Source: an uncultured Bacilli bacterium (GTDB taxonomy: Bacteria; Bacillota_I; Bacilli_A; RF39; UBA660). From it: a stretch of 32,596 nt of DNA. Made by a program: the position numbers and the translations under genes. Numbering within the stretch: position 1 is the first letter of the stretch; each line of letters begins with the position of its first letter. The notes below the pieces were generated by a model. The model saw only the letters and a list, made by a program, of their open reading frames with translations, was not told where the DNA came from and did no database searches. Below are positions 15,569-22,825 of the stretch, piece by piece. Where the stretch lies: positions 1 to 32,596 of the forward strand of contig CALVSH010000005.1 in the NCBI GenBank assembly GCA_944358945.1. The letters are read 5' to 3'.

Positions 15569-15581
15569 TTATCAATAGAAG
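15569..15581 (+). repeat. Direct repeat, copy 1 (upstream of dif)
   Basis: TTATCAATAGAAG is identical to 15918-15930. The preceding ~18 bases are also similar (both start ACTTC and run through a T-rich stretch). The two copies bracket a ~340-base AT-rich segment that contains dif. Confidence 0.6.
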
Positions 15582-15875
15582 AGGGGACTTGTCCTTATAC
15601 GTAGAAGATGGAGATATAGATATTAATGTATTATGATAATGTATATTATATAGTAAGTAAGAATATTATTGATAATAAAAAAATATGTATATTACAATAC
15701 ATATATATAATGATTTAATTTTGTTAAATTAAAAGTTAATTTATATTTATTTATTGATTAATTGATAATAATTTATTTGGTTTATGATAATGAAAAGATA
15801 AGGTGTTATTGAAGTATTATCTATAAAATATAGGAAATTTGTATATATATCTTATAGTTTTTCTTTATATATCCA

Positions 15876-15903
15876 ACTTCCTATAATTGATATTATGTTA
15901 ACT
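15876..15903 (+). other. dif: dif site (chromosome dimer resolution, replication terminus)
   Basis: A 28-base site with an 11-base XerC-side arm ACTTCCTATAA, 6-base centre TTGATA and 11-base XerD-side arm TTATGTTAACT. Against the Bacillus subtilis dif as I recall it, each arm differs at one position (G to T, A to T); the XerD arm also matches E. coli dif at 10 of 11. It lies in a gene-free, very AT-rich stretch. Most genes on both sides are transcribed toward it, as expected where replication forks meet, and a XerD gene is 2.9 kb away. Confidence 0.92.
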
Positions 15904-15917
15904 TCTTATTTTTTAAC

Positions 15918-15930
15918 TTATCAATAGAAG
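15918..15930 (+). repeat. Direct repeat, copy 2 (just after dif)
   Basis: TTATCAATAGAAG, identical to 15569-15581; it begins 15 bases after the dif XerD arm. Confidence 0.6.
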
Positions 15931-15947
15931 GATACTACACTAAATTA

Positions 15948-16214
15948 TTATATTGCTTTTCTTCTAGTTTTTCTTTTTTCTTTCTTAGGTGCATTAAATA
16001 TATATTCTTGATGTTCTATATATGCTGTGTCATTATATGTTTTTTCTTTTTTAAATATATTAAATTTATCTTCTTGATTTATAGTTGCATTATCATTATT
16101 TGTTTCATAATTATTATTTTCATATATATAACAACCATTTAAAGATCCTAAAACAACTGTTGCGGATACCATAAATGTTTTTTTGGCTTTATTTGTTAAT
16201 TTAAAATTTTTCAT
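15948..16214 (-). CDS. Small putative lipoprotein
   Basis: An 88-residue protein that I do not recognise. The head is basic (KNFKLTNKAKK), then a hydrophobic stretch (~14-27) ends in SLNGC, a possible lipobox with the lipidated Cys at 28. The rest is polar, Asn-rich, and ends in a very basic tail (KKEKRKTRRK). The ribosome binding site AGAGGA is well placed. It is the last gene of the three-gene operon next to dif, 43 bases after the DUF2726 gene, and ends 45 bases from dif. The lipobox is short of ideal, so a single-pass membrane protein is the alternative. Confidence 0.6.
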   Translation of the reverse strand: MKNFKLTNKAKKTFMVSATVVLGSLNGCYIYENNNYETNNDNATINQEDKFNIFKKEKTYNDTAYIEHQEYIFNAPKKEKRKTRRKAI

Positions 16215-16257
16215 TGTTTATTCCTCTTCTCTTTCGATAATAGAACAACTCTAAAAT

Positions 16258-16854
16258 CTACATTTGATTGTTTATATTATTATTTATTACTTGTTGTGAA
16301 TTGTTGTTAGTATTGGAAATATTGTTATTTATTTCTGTTAATATTCGATTAACTACGTATTGTTGTTCATTTGGATATTTTGTATAAAATGTAATGATTG
16401 GAATATTTGCTGATTTACATATTTCATGAACTTTGTAGTCACGTTTTTTTCTATTTGATTGATTATGAGTTTCATCGTTTAGTTCAATTAATAGTAATAT
16501 ATTGGATAAATCATTGGTAAATATTCCAAAATCAATATTTCTAAATAGCTCTGTACGATAGTGATGTTTATTATCATCTGTTGTTTTATCGATGATTGCA
16601 CTTAAGTTTATTTGTGGTATTACTTTATATTGAGGCTCTATTAAGCGCAATTTGTTATAAAATAATTGTTCTGATTGTGTCATTAAATTTCTTTTTGTAT
16701 ATACTTTATTGTTTATATCAGTGGTAGATGGTTCTTCTTTTTTATTATTTAGAAGTATTGTTACTGCTTTTGATAAGAATATTAATATTAAACCTAATAA
16801 ATAATTGTCCCATATTACTCCTCTACTCTCTTTTTTTAGCTTTTCATTTTTCAT
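16258..16854 (-). CDS. Membrane-anchored DUF2726 (restriction-endonuclease-like) protein
   Basis: A 198-residue protein. A membrane helix at ~18-36 (NYLLGLILIFLSKAVTILL) is followed by the DUF2726 domain from ~57: LMTQSEQLFYNKL, VIPQINLSAII, RNIDFGIFTN, LLLIELNDETHN, RDYKVHEICKSANIPIITF. DUF2726 belongs to the PD-(D/E)xK nuclease-like fold. Its acidic residues map to the Asp of IDFGI and the Glu of IELND, where IELDD is usual. The C-terminal ~25 residues are Asn/Gln-rich and look disordered. Catalytic activity is unproven. It is the middle gene of the operon, 22 bases after the HTH gene, without a clear ribosome binding site. Confidence 0.78.
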   Translation of the reverse strand: MKNEKLKKESRGVIWDNYLLGLILIFLSKAVTILLNNKKEEPSTTDINNKVYTKRNLMTQSEQLFYNKLRLIEPQYKVIPQINLSAIIDKTTDDNKHHYRTELFRNIDFGIFTNDLSNILLLIELNDETHNQSNRKKRDYKVHEICKSANIPIITFYTKYPNEQQYVVNRILTEINNNISNTNNNSQQVINNNINNQM

Positions 16855-16876
16855 TAAAGAAAAATAGATTTAATCA

Positions 16877-17644
16877 TTATACTTTTCTTGATTGAATCTC
16901 TGCAATTTTTTCAAATACTTCTTTTGCGTTATCTTCGTTGATTTCTGTATATCCTAACTCTGCTAGTGCTTGAACTTTTGCAGAATTTAATTCTTGAGTT
17001 CTTGATAATTTTTCTTCTTTTTTATGTTCTATGTCTTGTACGAAACGTTTGTGTGTTTCACTTATTTTGTTTTTAGAAGCACCACCGTTATTGTATAAAG
17101 TCATAGCGCTAAACATGATACTTTCAAAGATAAATTGTTTGTCGTTATTAAAAGTAAATTCCATTGGATCTGTAAAACCTAAAGACTTTGACATATAGGC
17201 TAACATGTATTTTAATTCTTCTGTTGATTCCATTGATTGTAAGAAATGATGTAGGTATATATATGTATTATAAGTATCTTTTGTTTTATCTGTTGCTAGT
17301 TTTTCTTTTAATAATGTAATAATATCAGATAATAATTCTTGTTCTTTTTTATTAAATCCTTTTAAGTCAGCAATTACTTCTTTGTTAGAAGAATCTTTTA
17401 CTCCTTCTTTTAATCTATTTTCAACATCGATGATGTATTCTCCATTTATTTTTAGATCTTTTAATTGATTCATACTTTCTATATTTAATAAACTTAGTAA
17501 TTTAGCAGCTTTTTCTTTTGGCCAATCATTTAAATTTTCGATTGCTAGATAGTTATATAACATTTGTCTAGATACACCTAAGTACTTTGCTAATCTCACC
17601 TTGCTAATTCCTAGTTCTGTTAATACTACGTTTAATTCTTTCAT
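16877..17644 (-). CDS. HTH-domain regulator of the dif-adjacent operon
   Basis: A 255-residue protein with an N-terminal XRE-like helix-turn-helix: ISKVRLAKYLGVSRQMLYNYL (13-33 region). The rest is helical, charged and unfamiliar (LKGFNKKEQELLSDIITLLKEK at ~94-115; a conserved-looking EFTFNNDKQFIFESIMFSAM near 160-180). The C-terminus AEIQSRKV may form a short coiled coil. I infer a DNA-binding regulator with an unknown sensing or dimerisation domain. It has AGGAGGG before the ATG and a consensus promoter whose flanks carry repeated ATGTGTC sequences, which suggests autoregulation. It leads an operon with the DUF2726 and lipoprotein genes. Confidence 0.7.
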   Translation of the reverse strand: MKELNVVLTELGISKVRLAKYLGVSRQMLYNYLAIENLNDWPKEKAAKLLSLLNIESMNQLKDLKINGEYIIDVENRLKEGVKDSSNKEVIADLKGFNKKEQELLSDIITLLKEKLATDKTKDTYNTYIYLHHFLQSMESTEELKYMLAYMSKSLGFTDPMEFTFNNDKQFIFESIMFSAMTLYNNGGASKNKISETHKRFVQDIEHKKEEKLSRTQELNSAKVQALAELGYTEINEDNAKEVFEKIAEIQSRKV

Positions 17645-17663
17645 TTTTTACCCTCCTAATATA

Positions 17664-17692
17664 ATTATAGACACATCGATGAGAATAATCAA
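17664..17692 (-). promoter_or_regulatory. Strong promoter of the HTH-DUF2726 operon
   Basis: On the minus strand: -35 TTGATT (17687-17692), 17-base spacer, -10 TATAAT (17664-17669). The heptamer ATGTGTC occurs twice around it, within the spacer next to the -10 and again upstream of the -35. GTGTC-AATTT-ACAC forms an inverted repeat upstream of the -35. These fit operators for the HTH protein. Confidence 0.72.
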
Positions 17693-17724
17693 GTGTAAAT
17701 TGACACATTTTTAAAATGTCTAAT

Positions 17725-18759
17725 TTACTTATCTATTGTGGCTCCTCCTAGACATATTGATTTATCATTATAAAATACAATAAATTGTCCGGGAGTGATG
17801 GCTCTTATTTTGTTTTTAAAAGTAACTTTTAATTCTTTATTATTTTCTTCTATTGTTTCTACTTCCTCTAGATTACCTCTAGAACGTATCTTGGCATATA
17901 GAGGGCGTTTGTTTAGTTCTTCTTTATCTACTAAATAGTTCATGTTACTAGCGATTAATTCCTGTTTCATTAAGTCTTCATTTGTTCCGACTATTAGGTT
18001 GTTGTTCTTGGTATCTAGTTGTAGTACATATAATGGTTCTTTATAGGATATATTTAGGCCTTTTCTTTGTCCGATAGTATATTTATATAGTCCTGTGTGT
18101 TTACCTAAAATTTTGCCGTTTTTTAGTACGATATTACCAGGTTTATCTGTTTGTCCATTTTTTTGTAGGAAAGTTTTGTAGTCATCATTTGGTATAAAAC
18201 AAATTTCCTGGGAATCTTTCTTTTCACTAACTGGTAAGTTATATTTTCTAGCAAGTGCGCGGATTTCTTCTTTTGATTGGTATTTATTTAGTGGGAAGAT
18301 AATATGTGGTAGAACTTCTTTTTCTATTTGATTTAGAAAATAGGATTGATCTTTTCCTGTTGCCTCACTCATTACTAGTTTATTATCTATTATTTTTGCG
18401 TAGTGTCCTGTTGCGATATAGTCGGCATTTAATTCTTTGGCTTTTTGATAGAATAGACCAAATTTAAAGATGCGATTACATAGAATACAAGGATTAGGTG
18501 TTTTACCGTTTTTATAAGAATTCATAAAATTATCTATTATTTCTTGCTTGAATTCTTTTCTTAAGTCGAATACATAGTGTTTGATATTTAATTGGTTACA
18601 AATTTCTTTTGCGTCTTCTATCATTTTTTCGGTTTCTTCGTTATTTAATAACTGCATAGTTGCCCCTATTACTTCATAACCTTCTTCTTTTAATAGGCAG
18701 GCACTAACAGAAGAGTCTACTCCCCCACTCATTCCAATTATTACTTTCTTTTTTGTCAT
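17725..18759 (-). CDS. mnmA: tRNA-specific 2-thiouridylase MnmA
   Basis: Adds sulfur to U34 of tRNA-Lys, -Glu and -Gln in the cytosol, using a persulfide from a sulfur relay. It has 344 residues, slightly shorter than the usual 355-370. The PP-loop ATP-binding motif SGGVDSS is at 11-17. The catalytic Cys pair is Cys91 (NPCILCNRIFKFG) and Cys187 (SQEICFIPND). GHYAKI, GKDQSYFL and the C-terminal beta-barrel (TIGQRKGLNISYKEPLYVL, ITPGQFIVFY) are intact. The start ATG 18759 has GGTGAT ahead. It is followed by the divergently regulated HTH operon in the same direction, without a strong terminator between. Confidence 0.95.
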   Translation of the reverse strand: MTKKKVIIGMSGGVDSSVSACLLKEEGYEVIGATMQLLNNEETEKMIEDAKEICNQLNIKHYVFDLRKEFKQEIIDNFMNSYKNGKTPNPCILCNRIFKFGLFYQKAKELNADYIATGHYAKIIDNKLVMSEATGKDQSYFLNQIEKEVLPHIIFPLNKYQSKEEIRALARKYNLPVSEKKDSQEICFIPNDDYKTFLQKNGQTDKPGNIVLKNGKILGKHTGLYKYTIGQRKGLNISYKEPLYVLQLDTKNNNLIVGTNEDLMKQELIASNMNYLVDKEELNKRPLYAKIRSRGNLEEVETIEENNKELKVTFKNKIRAITPGQFIVFYNDKSICLGGATIDK

Positions 18760-18794
18760 GTTATCACCAGTTTTTATTATATCTTACTTTTTCA

Positions 18795-18823
18795 AAAGAA
18801 AAAAGATATCTTTTCATATCTTT
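18795..18823 (-). terminator. Terminator after spoIIM
   Basis: ATATCTTT (18816-18823) and AAAGATAT (18802-18809) pair, and on the minus strand a T-rich tract follows. The hairpin begins right at the spoIIM stop. Confidence 0.7.
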
Positions 18824-19419
18824 TAGAGAAGTTGTAGTAGTTTTGTGATACCAAATGTTTCTATTAGTGATATTATGATGGAAAATATAATAAAAGTGAT
18901 ACCAATTTTTCCATATCTTTTTACATATGGTGACCAAGTTATCATTTTCTTTTTAAATAAATTTTGATAGATGGCTAAGGAAAAAGAAATAGCATAATAG
19001 ATTAGTAATAGATAGCCAAGGACATTTAAGAAGTTAGGGAGAGAATAAATTATTGCACTTAGAATGCCTTTAATACCGTAGGTTAAAAAGATACTTGTTA
19101 AGGAAAAGCCTGCTAAGAATCCTTTAAAAAATAGAATTATTAGTAAAAAAGGAATACCAATGAATGATAGACCTAATATCCAGATAATGATAGTTACTAG
19201 GAGATTATTCGTTATACTTGTTATAAGTCCTGATAGATAGTTTATGTTATCTTTGTTTATGGCATCCATAAAATCTGTGATATTTGTCTTTATTAGAGTT
19301 TTATTACTGTCTGATAGAATAGCTGGAAATAGTATTCCTAATAGAATAGATACTGCTGTTATTATTGTTAGTAAAAGTAGTAGTTTGTTTTGACGAAGTT
19401 CTTGTATTATTTTTTTCAT
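18823..19419 (-). CDS. spoIIM: Stage II sporulation protein M
   Basis: A 198-residue polytopic membrane protein. In spore formers SpoIIM works with SpoIID and SpoIIP in septal peptidoglycan thinning and engulfment. Hydrophobic segments lie at ~13-34, 74-104, 107-125, 127-150 and 172-190, giving about five helices. The family pattern is seen in a central NNLLVTIIIWILGLSFIGIPFLLIILFFKG block followed by GFSLTSIFLTYGIKGI. The length is normal. AAAGGAG lies in good position before the ATG. With spoIVB nearby it suggests the lineage makes, or recently made, endospores; both genes look intact. Confidence 0.85.
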   Translation of the reverse strand: MKKIIQELRQNKLLLLLTIITAVSILLGILFPAILSDSNKTLIKTNITDFMDAINKDNINYLSGLITSITNNLLVTIIIWILGLSFIGIPFLLIILFFKGFLAGFSLTSIFLTYGIKGILSAIIYSLPNFLNVLGYLLLIYYAISFSLAIYQNLFKKKMITWSPYVKRYGKIGITFIIFSIIISLIETFGITKLLQLL

Positions 19420-19475
19420 ATGTTCTCCTTTGTACTACTTTATTCACTGTTTCCTTTATCTATGAAAAAAAGAAA

Positions 19476-19504
19476 TTTACTTTTTTAGACAATTGTTTTA
19501 TAAT
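19476..19504 (+). promoter_or_regulatory. Promoter of the 28-residue membrane peptide
   Basis: TTTACT (19476-19481), 17-base spacer, TATAAT (19499-19504). The start site near 19511 leaves a leader of about 14 bases carrying AGGTGG. Confidence 0.62.
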
Positions 19505-19524
19505 GGGTAATGAGGTGGTACTTG

Positions 19525-19611
19525 ATGAATGATAAAGTAGTAAAAGTTGTCGCTATTATCCTAGTTGCGGTAATGGTTATATCGTTTTTGAGTGTTTTAC
19601 TCTATATATAA
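19525..19611 (+). CDS. Single-helix membrane peptide, Prli42-like
   Basis: A 28-residue open frame from ATG 19525 to TAA 19609-19611. A short charged head (MNDKVVK) is followed by one hydrophobic helix (VVAIILVAVMVISFLSVLLYI). The layout resembles stressosome anchor Prli42 and similar miniproteins of Firmicutes, but the sequence is too short for a firm call. A consensus promoter, AGGTGG ribosome binding site and terminator frame it exactly, so I take it as a real gene. It is on + among minus-strand genes. Confidence 0.6.
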   Translation: MNDKVVKVVAIILVAVMVISFLSVLLYI

Positions 19612-19612
19612 G

Positions 19613-19645
19613 AAAAAGGCATCCTTAGTGATGTCTTTTATTTTT
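19613..19645. terminator. Bidirectional terminator after the membrane peptide gene
   Basis: AAAGGCATC (19615-19623) pairs with GATGTCTTT (19630-19638, one G-U), followed by TATTTTT. The convergent minus-strand gene ends at 19638 inside it. Confidence 0.75.
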
Positions 19646-19940
19646 CTATATATCCTTCTAGTTCGGCTTCAATATTTTGAACGATTCCGTCAGGTATATT
19701 GTATTTATTTACGATGTCATTGATTCTTTTTGTGTCTTTTGCTAGGTATAATAGTAGTATTCCTGCGATACGATTGGCAGTATATTGATCTAGTAGTTTT
19801 CTATCACTTGGTTTGATGTGATATTTTCTAGTGATATCTAGGATTGGTCCATATCCATATAGATAATTTGTTAATGATTTTGAAATGTTTTCTACGTCTT
19901 TATTTTTGTCCGTTAATCTTACTTTTGTCCATATTTTCAT
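19638..19940 (-). CDS. Small hypothetical protein
   Basis: A 100-residue protein that I do not recognise. It looks all-helical and soluble, with no signal or membrane segment: ENISKSLTNYLYGYGPILDITRKY, SDRKLLDQYTANRIAGILLLYLAKD, then an amphipathic C-terminal helix GIVQNIEAELEGYIEK. A good AAGGGGATG site precedes ATG 19940. It sits between spoIVB and the 28-residue peptide gene, with about 65 bases to spoIVB. Confidence 0.7.
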   Translation of the reverse strand: MKIWTKVRLTDKNKDVENISKSLTNYLYGYGPILDITRKYHIKPSDRKLLDQYTANRIAGILLLYLAKDTKRINDIVNKYNIPDGIVQNIEAELEGYIEK

Positions 19941-19984
19941 AACTTCATCCCCTTGGCTATATATTTTAACACAAAGAGGTTTAA

Positions 19985-20007
19985 AAATAAAGAGACAGTT
20001 GTCTCTT
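19985..20007 (-). terminator. Terminator after spoIVB
   Basis: AAGAGACA (19990-19997) and TGTCTCTT (20000-20007) pair; on the minus strand TATTTTT follows. The spoIVB stop codon is in the stem. Confidence 0.82.
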
Positions 20008-21001
20008 ATCCTTTATCTCCTTCTTCTAACATAGTTGTGATGAATATTCCATATCCTTTTTTTGTATCATTTACAATTACATAGTTTACGGCACCTATTA
20101 TTTTATTATTCTGAAGAATGGGAGAACCACTCATTCCCTGGACAACGCCTCCTGTTTTTTCTAAGAGTTTGGAATCTGTTATTTCAAAGAGGATATTCTT
20201 GGTTTCACTTTTTTTATCTATTCCTATGATATTAATAGTAAATTCTTCTACTTGGTTACTGTCAATTACAGTTTTTATGGTTGCTTGTCCTAATTTAATA
20301 TCATTAGCAGTTCCTACTTCCATTGTTTCTAGATTAGCTGCATCTATTTCTTCTTTGTAGGTACCATAGATTCCAGTGATATCGTTATTATCAATTTCAC
20401 CGGCGGTAGTGGATTTGTCATAGGTTGCATTTTTTTCTCCGGCTGCCCCATCCCTACTCTTTTCGATATTGGATACGGATGCATTAAAGATTTTTCCATC
20501 TTTAATTTCAAATTTTTGAGCTGTTGTTGATTCGATGATTTCGTGTCCTAAGGCTCCGAATCGTTTTGTTTCTGGATCAATATAGGTTAATGTTCCAATT
20601 CCGTTTATTTGATCTTTTACGTAGAGACCTGTTTTTAAAACGGCATTGGTGTCTTCTTTTAATGTTAGGGATACTTTTTTTTCTTCTTTACCTCTTAGTA
20701 TTGTAAATTCTATTTTTTTATTTTGACTATTATTTAGAGCTTCTACCATTTCCGAGATAGATGTTACTTCTGTTTTTTCAATTTTTGTAATTTTATCTCC
20801 TACTTCAAAGCCAGCATCTTTTGCGATGTATGCATTATCTACTTCATAGAAACCTACAACTAAGACACCTTTGGAATTTACTTCTATTCCTATTGTTTCT
20901 CCACTTGCGATTACGTAATTTGAATAAGCATAGATATTTATGGGAATAATAGTGATAAGAAGGATTGCAATTGTTAGTAGTAATTTATTTTTAAATTTCA
21001 A
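20006..21001 (-). CDS. spoIVB: SpoIVB peptidase (S55 family)
   Basis: A 331-residue secreted serine protease that in Bacillus signals from the forespore to activate the pro-sigma-K protease. An N-terminal signal anchor is at ~5-25. A PDZ domain follows (~45-120: GVLVVGFYEVDNAYIAKDAGFEVGDKI). The S55 peptidase domain has catalytic His153 in FGALGHEI and the nucleophile in GMSGSPI (residues 289-295). SNIEKSRDGAAGEKNA is also typical. The length is shorter than B. subtilis SpoIVB (~425), mainly in the N-terminal half. The start is TTG 21001 behind AGAGGTGA. The main processing target, spoIVFB, is not in the window. Confidence 0.92.
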   Translation of the reverse strand: MKFKNKLLLTIAILLITIIPINIYAYSNYVIASGETIGIEVNSKGVLVVGFYEVDNAYIAKDAGFEVGDKITKIEKTEVTSISEMVEALNNSQNKKIEFTILRGKEEKKVSLTLKEDTNAVLKTGLYVKDQINGIGTLTYIDPETKRFGALGHEIIESTTAQKFEIKDGKIFNASVSNIEKSRDGAAGEKNATYDKSTTAGEIDNNDITGIYGTYKEEIDAANLETMEVGTANDIKLGQATIKTVIDSNQVEEFTINIIGIDKKSETKNILFEITDSKLLEKTGGVVQGMSGSPILQNNKIIGAVNYVIVNDTKKGYGIFITTMLEEGDKG

Positions 21002-21102
21002 AAATATTCACCTCTTTTCTTTACTACAGTATTAGTTTTTCTAAATTAATTTTTATTATGTTAAATAGTTTTTACCATTTACACTAAAATTTTACATTTT
21101 TT

Positions 21103-21131
21103 TTGACTTTTATATTTTATTTGTTTATATT
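21103..21131 (+). promoter_or_regulatory. Promoter of the 21152-22077 gene pair
   Basis: TTGACT (21103-21108), 17-base spacer, TATATT (21126-21131). A ribosome binding site AGAGGTGAG follows, then ATG 21152. Confidence 0.6.
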
Positions 21132-21151
21132 TATAATAGAGGTGAGATGAT

Positions 21152-21856
21152 ATGAATAATAATGGTGGTATACCTAATTTTGTACATAATAAGGATATTG
21201 ATTGGGACGCTGTGAGAAGAGCATCTCAGGGGAAAACTATTCATGCTAAACATGGAAAACTAAATCTTAAAAAAGTTGCGATAACTGGAATTGTCTTATC
21301 GGTTTTAGGTACTGCAGGTTACTATTTAGGTAAGAGTGTTTATGATAGACATACAGAATCTAAAATTATCGATGAGGCAACTGAAGTAGTAAATGATCTT
21401 ATTACCGATTATACCATACGTACTGCTGATAATAATGGTTTTTATTTAAATGATCAAGCTATTGGAAATAAGTTAAAAGATTTGCTTACAACTGGGGAAA
21501 TTGATGAGGTTACTGCTGCTTATGCTGTTAGTACGCGTTTAGATGATGCTTATGAAAAAGATGAAATGAACAATATTTTTGAAAGAGCATTGGGAGTAGA
21601 TGCTGATACCTGGGCTCGTGAGCATGGTTATAGTGGCATTGATGATCCGGATTTTACTAAGGAAGCAGAAATGCAAATTTTACGTAATTATGAAGTAGAA
21701 AATTATAAAAAAGAAGAAACTGATGATTATGTTGTAGAGACAACTCGTGTTGATAATCCAGAAGAACAACAAAGTGATGAATTAAATACTATGTTTGTAG
21801 ATGATAATACAAATGCAAATGTTAATGATAATGCGAAAGGTATGGTTGGTAGATAA
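21152..21856 (+). CDS. Hypothetical membrane-anchored protein
   Basis: A 234-residue protein that I do not recognise. Residues ~1-43 are polar and basic (IHAKHGKLNLKK). A single membrane helix is at ~46-63 (VAITGIVLSVLGTAGYYLG), then a helical, acidic outer or cytosolic domain (~70-185). The C-terminal tail is Asn/Asp-rich and likely disordered. The lack of a signal-peptide-like head suggests a type II single-pass protein. It has its own promoter on + against the arm's direction, and its stop overlaps the next start (TAATG), so the two genes form a pair. Confidence 0.72.
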   Translation: MNNNGGIPNFVHNKDIDWDAVRRASQGKTIHAKHGKLNLKKVAITGIVLSVLGTAGYYLGKSVYDRHTESKIIDEATEVVNDLITDYTIRTADNNGFYLNDQAIGNKLKDLLTTGEIDEVTAAYAVSTRLDDAYEKDEMNNIFERALGVDADTWAREHGYSGIDDPDFTKEAEMQILRNYEVENYKKEETDDYVVETTRVDNPEEQQSDELNTMFVDDNTNANVNDNAKGMVGR

Positions 21857-22077
21857 TGCAAGAAATTGATGTTTATTCATGGGATGATAATAACTATATT
21901 TTATTTTCTAAGATAGGTAGATATTTGTATTTATCTAATGAAAAAAATCCTAGAGATATTATGATTCGTAAAGAAGATAGTAATGACCCTGATTTATTAT
22001 TACCACTGGATGATGATAATGAATTTAATAAAGCATTAGAATTATTTTATAATAATGCTAAGGTTGATGAAATTTAA
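21856..22077 (+). CDS. Small acidic hypothetical protein
   Basis: A 73-residue acidic protein with no recognisable family. It opens with IDVYSWDDNNYILFSKIGRYLYLSN, which suggests a small beta sheet, and ends in a helical acidic tail. It starts with the ATG that overlaps the upstream stop by one base (TAATG), so expression depends on coupling. A terminator directly follows. Confidence 0.65.
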   Translation: MQEIDVYSWDDNNYILFSKIGRYLYLSNEKNPRDIMIRKEDSNDPDLLLPLDDDNEFNKALELFYNNAKVDEI

Positions 22078-22100
22078 GGAAGCAATTGCTTCTTTTTTTT
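22078..22100 (+). terminator. Terminator of the 21152-22077 pair
   Basis: GAAGCAATTGCTTC (22079-22092) is a perfect palindrome followed by T8; it starts directly after the stop codon. Confidence 0.85.
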
Positions 22101-22103
22101 CAT

Positions 22104-22132
22104 GAAAAAAATATCAGATGTAGTCTCTGATA
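22104..22132 (-). terminator. Terminator of the mutS-nusB-xseAB operon
   Basis: TATCAGA (22112-22118) pairs with TCTGATA (22126-22132); on the minus strand a T7 tract follows. It lies two bases after the stop of the last operon gene. Confidence 0.82.
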
Positions 22133-22133
22133 C

Positions 22134-22580
22134 TTAGTTTAGTTTCATTTTTTGTCTACTTGGTTCATTATAGCCATAGATTGTTTCTTCTTCATAGATG
22201 GAAGTTGAAGTTTCTTTCCAGTTATATTTTTCTATTAAGTTATTTAAATAGCTCTTTTTTTCTTCTGTTAGATAGATAGTTGGACTCTCGGTATTTAGTT
22301 CATAAATTGCATATTCTATTAGGTTGTCTAGTATTTCTTCTTGTTCATATCCTTTTACTAGTTCCATATTATGAATTATTTTTCTATCGTTTTCTTCTTC
22401 GAAATCTATCCAAGCTATTATATTTTCTTCTTCATCTAAGGCAAGAAATGCATGACTGTTTCCTTTTTTTTCTAATAAGTCATCTAAATAAAGATTGGGA
22501 AAGGTCTCTTTTATTTCTTCTATTAGATAATCTTGTTCTTGAAATAGTAAATCTTCTAGGTTATAAAAATATAAATTCAT
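22134..22580 (-). CDS. Degenerate GNAT-like acetyltransferase
   Basis: A 148-residue acidic protein. The strand-turn-strand HAFLALDEEENIIAWIDFEEE and the later YEQEEILDNLIEYAIYELNTESPTIYLTEEKKSYLNNLIEKYNWKE follow the GNAT fold order, including a helix after a YxxxxI segment that normally binds acetyl-CoA. The classic Q/R-x-x-G-x-G/A loop is not obvious, so activity is uncertain. It is the last gene of the operon and overlaps xseB by one base (TAATG), so it is co-translated with exonuclease VII. Confidence 0.5.
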   Translation of the reverse strand: MNLYFYNLEDLLFQEQDYLIEEIKETFPNLYLDDLLEKKGNSHAFLALDEEENIIAWIDFEEENDRKIIHNMELVKGYEQEEILDNLIEYAIYELNTESPTIYLTEEKKSYLNNLIEKYNWKETSTSIYEEETIYGYNEPSRQKMKLN

Positions 22581-22813
22581 TATTCTTCTACCTTGAAATC
22601 ACTTAGAGAACCATCAGGATTTACTATCTTAGTGATTGCTTCTTCTGCGGATTTTAGTTTTTCATCACAACTTTTCGCAAGAGTCATTGCCCTATTAAAT
22701 TCTTTAATTGCATCATCTAATGGTACTTCTCCTGTTTCTAGTTTTTTTACAATTGTTTCTAATTGTTCTAAGTTTTCTTCAAATGTTAATTCTTTTTCTT
22801 CTTTTTTTGCCAT
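22580..22813 (-). CDS. xseB: Exodeoxyribonuclease VII small subunit
   Basis: The small subunit of ExoVII, which degrades single-stranded DNA in mismatch repair and recombination. The 77 residues match the family: LTFEENLEQLETIVKKLETGEVPLDDAIKEFNRAMTLAKSCDEKLKSAEEAI. The first ~8 residues are basic and acidic linker. AAAGGAG lies before the ATG, and it is 12 bases downstream of xseA. Both subunits are needed for the enzyme. Confidence 0.95.
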   Translation of the reverse strand: MAKKEEKELTFEENLEQLETIVKKLETGEVPLDDAIKEFNRAMTLAKSCDEKLKSAEEAITKIVNPDGSLSDFKVEE

Positions 22814-22825
22814 AATTTTTCTCCT

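Noticed and set aside
15442-15636. A 64-residue + strand ORF beside dif
   Set aside because: It runs through the tandem repeats, has no ribosome binding site and an implausible composition.
15640-15870. Replication origin in the AT-rich stretch
   Set aside because: No DnaA boxes or dnaA/dnaN are seen; gene direction converges here and a dif site is present, which marks a terminus.
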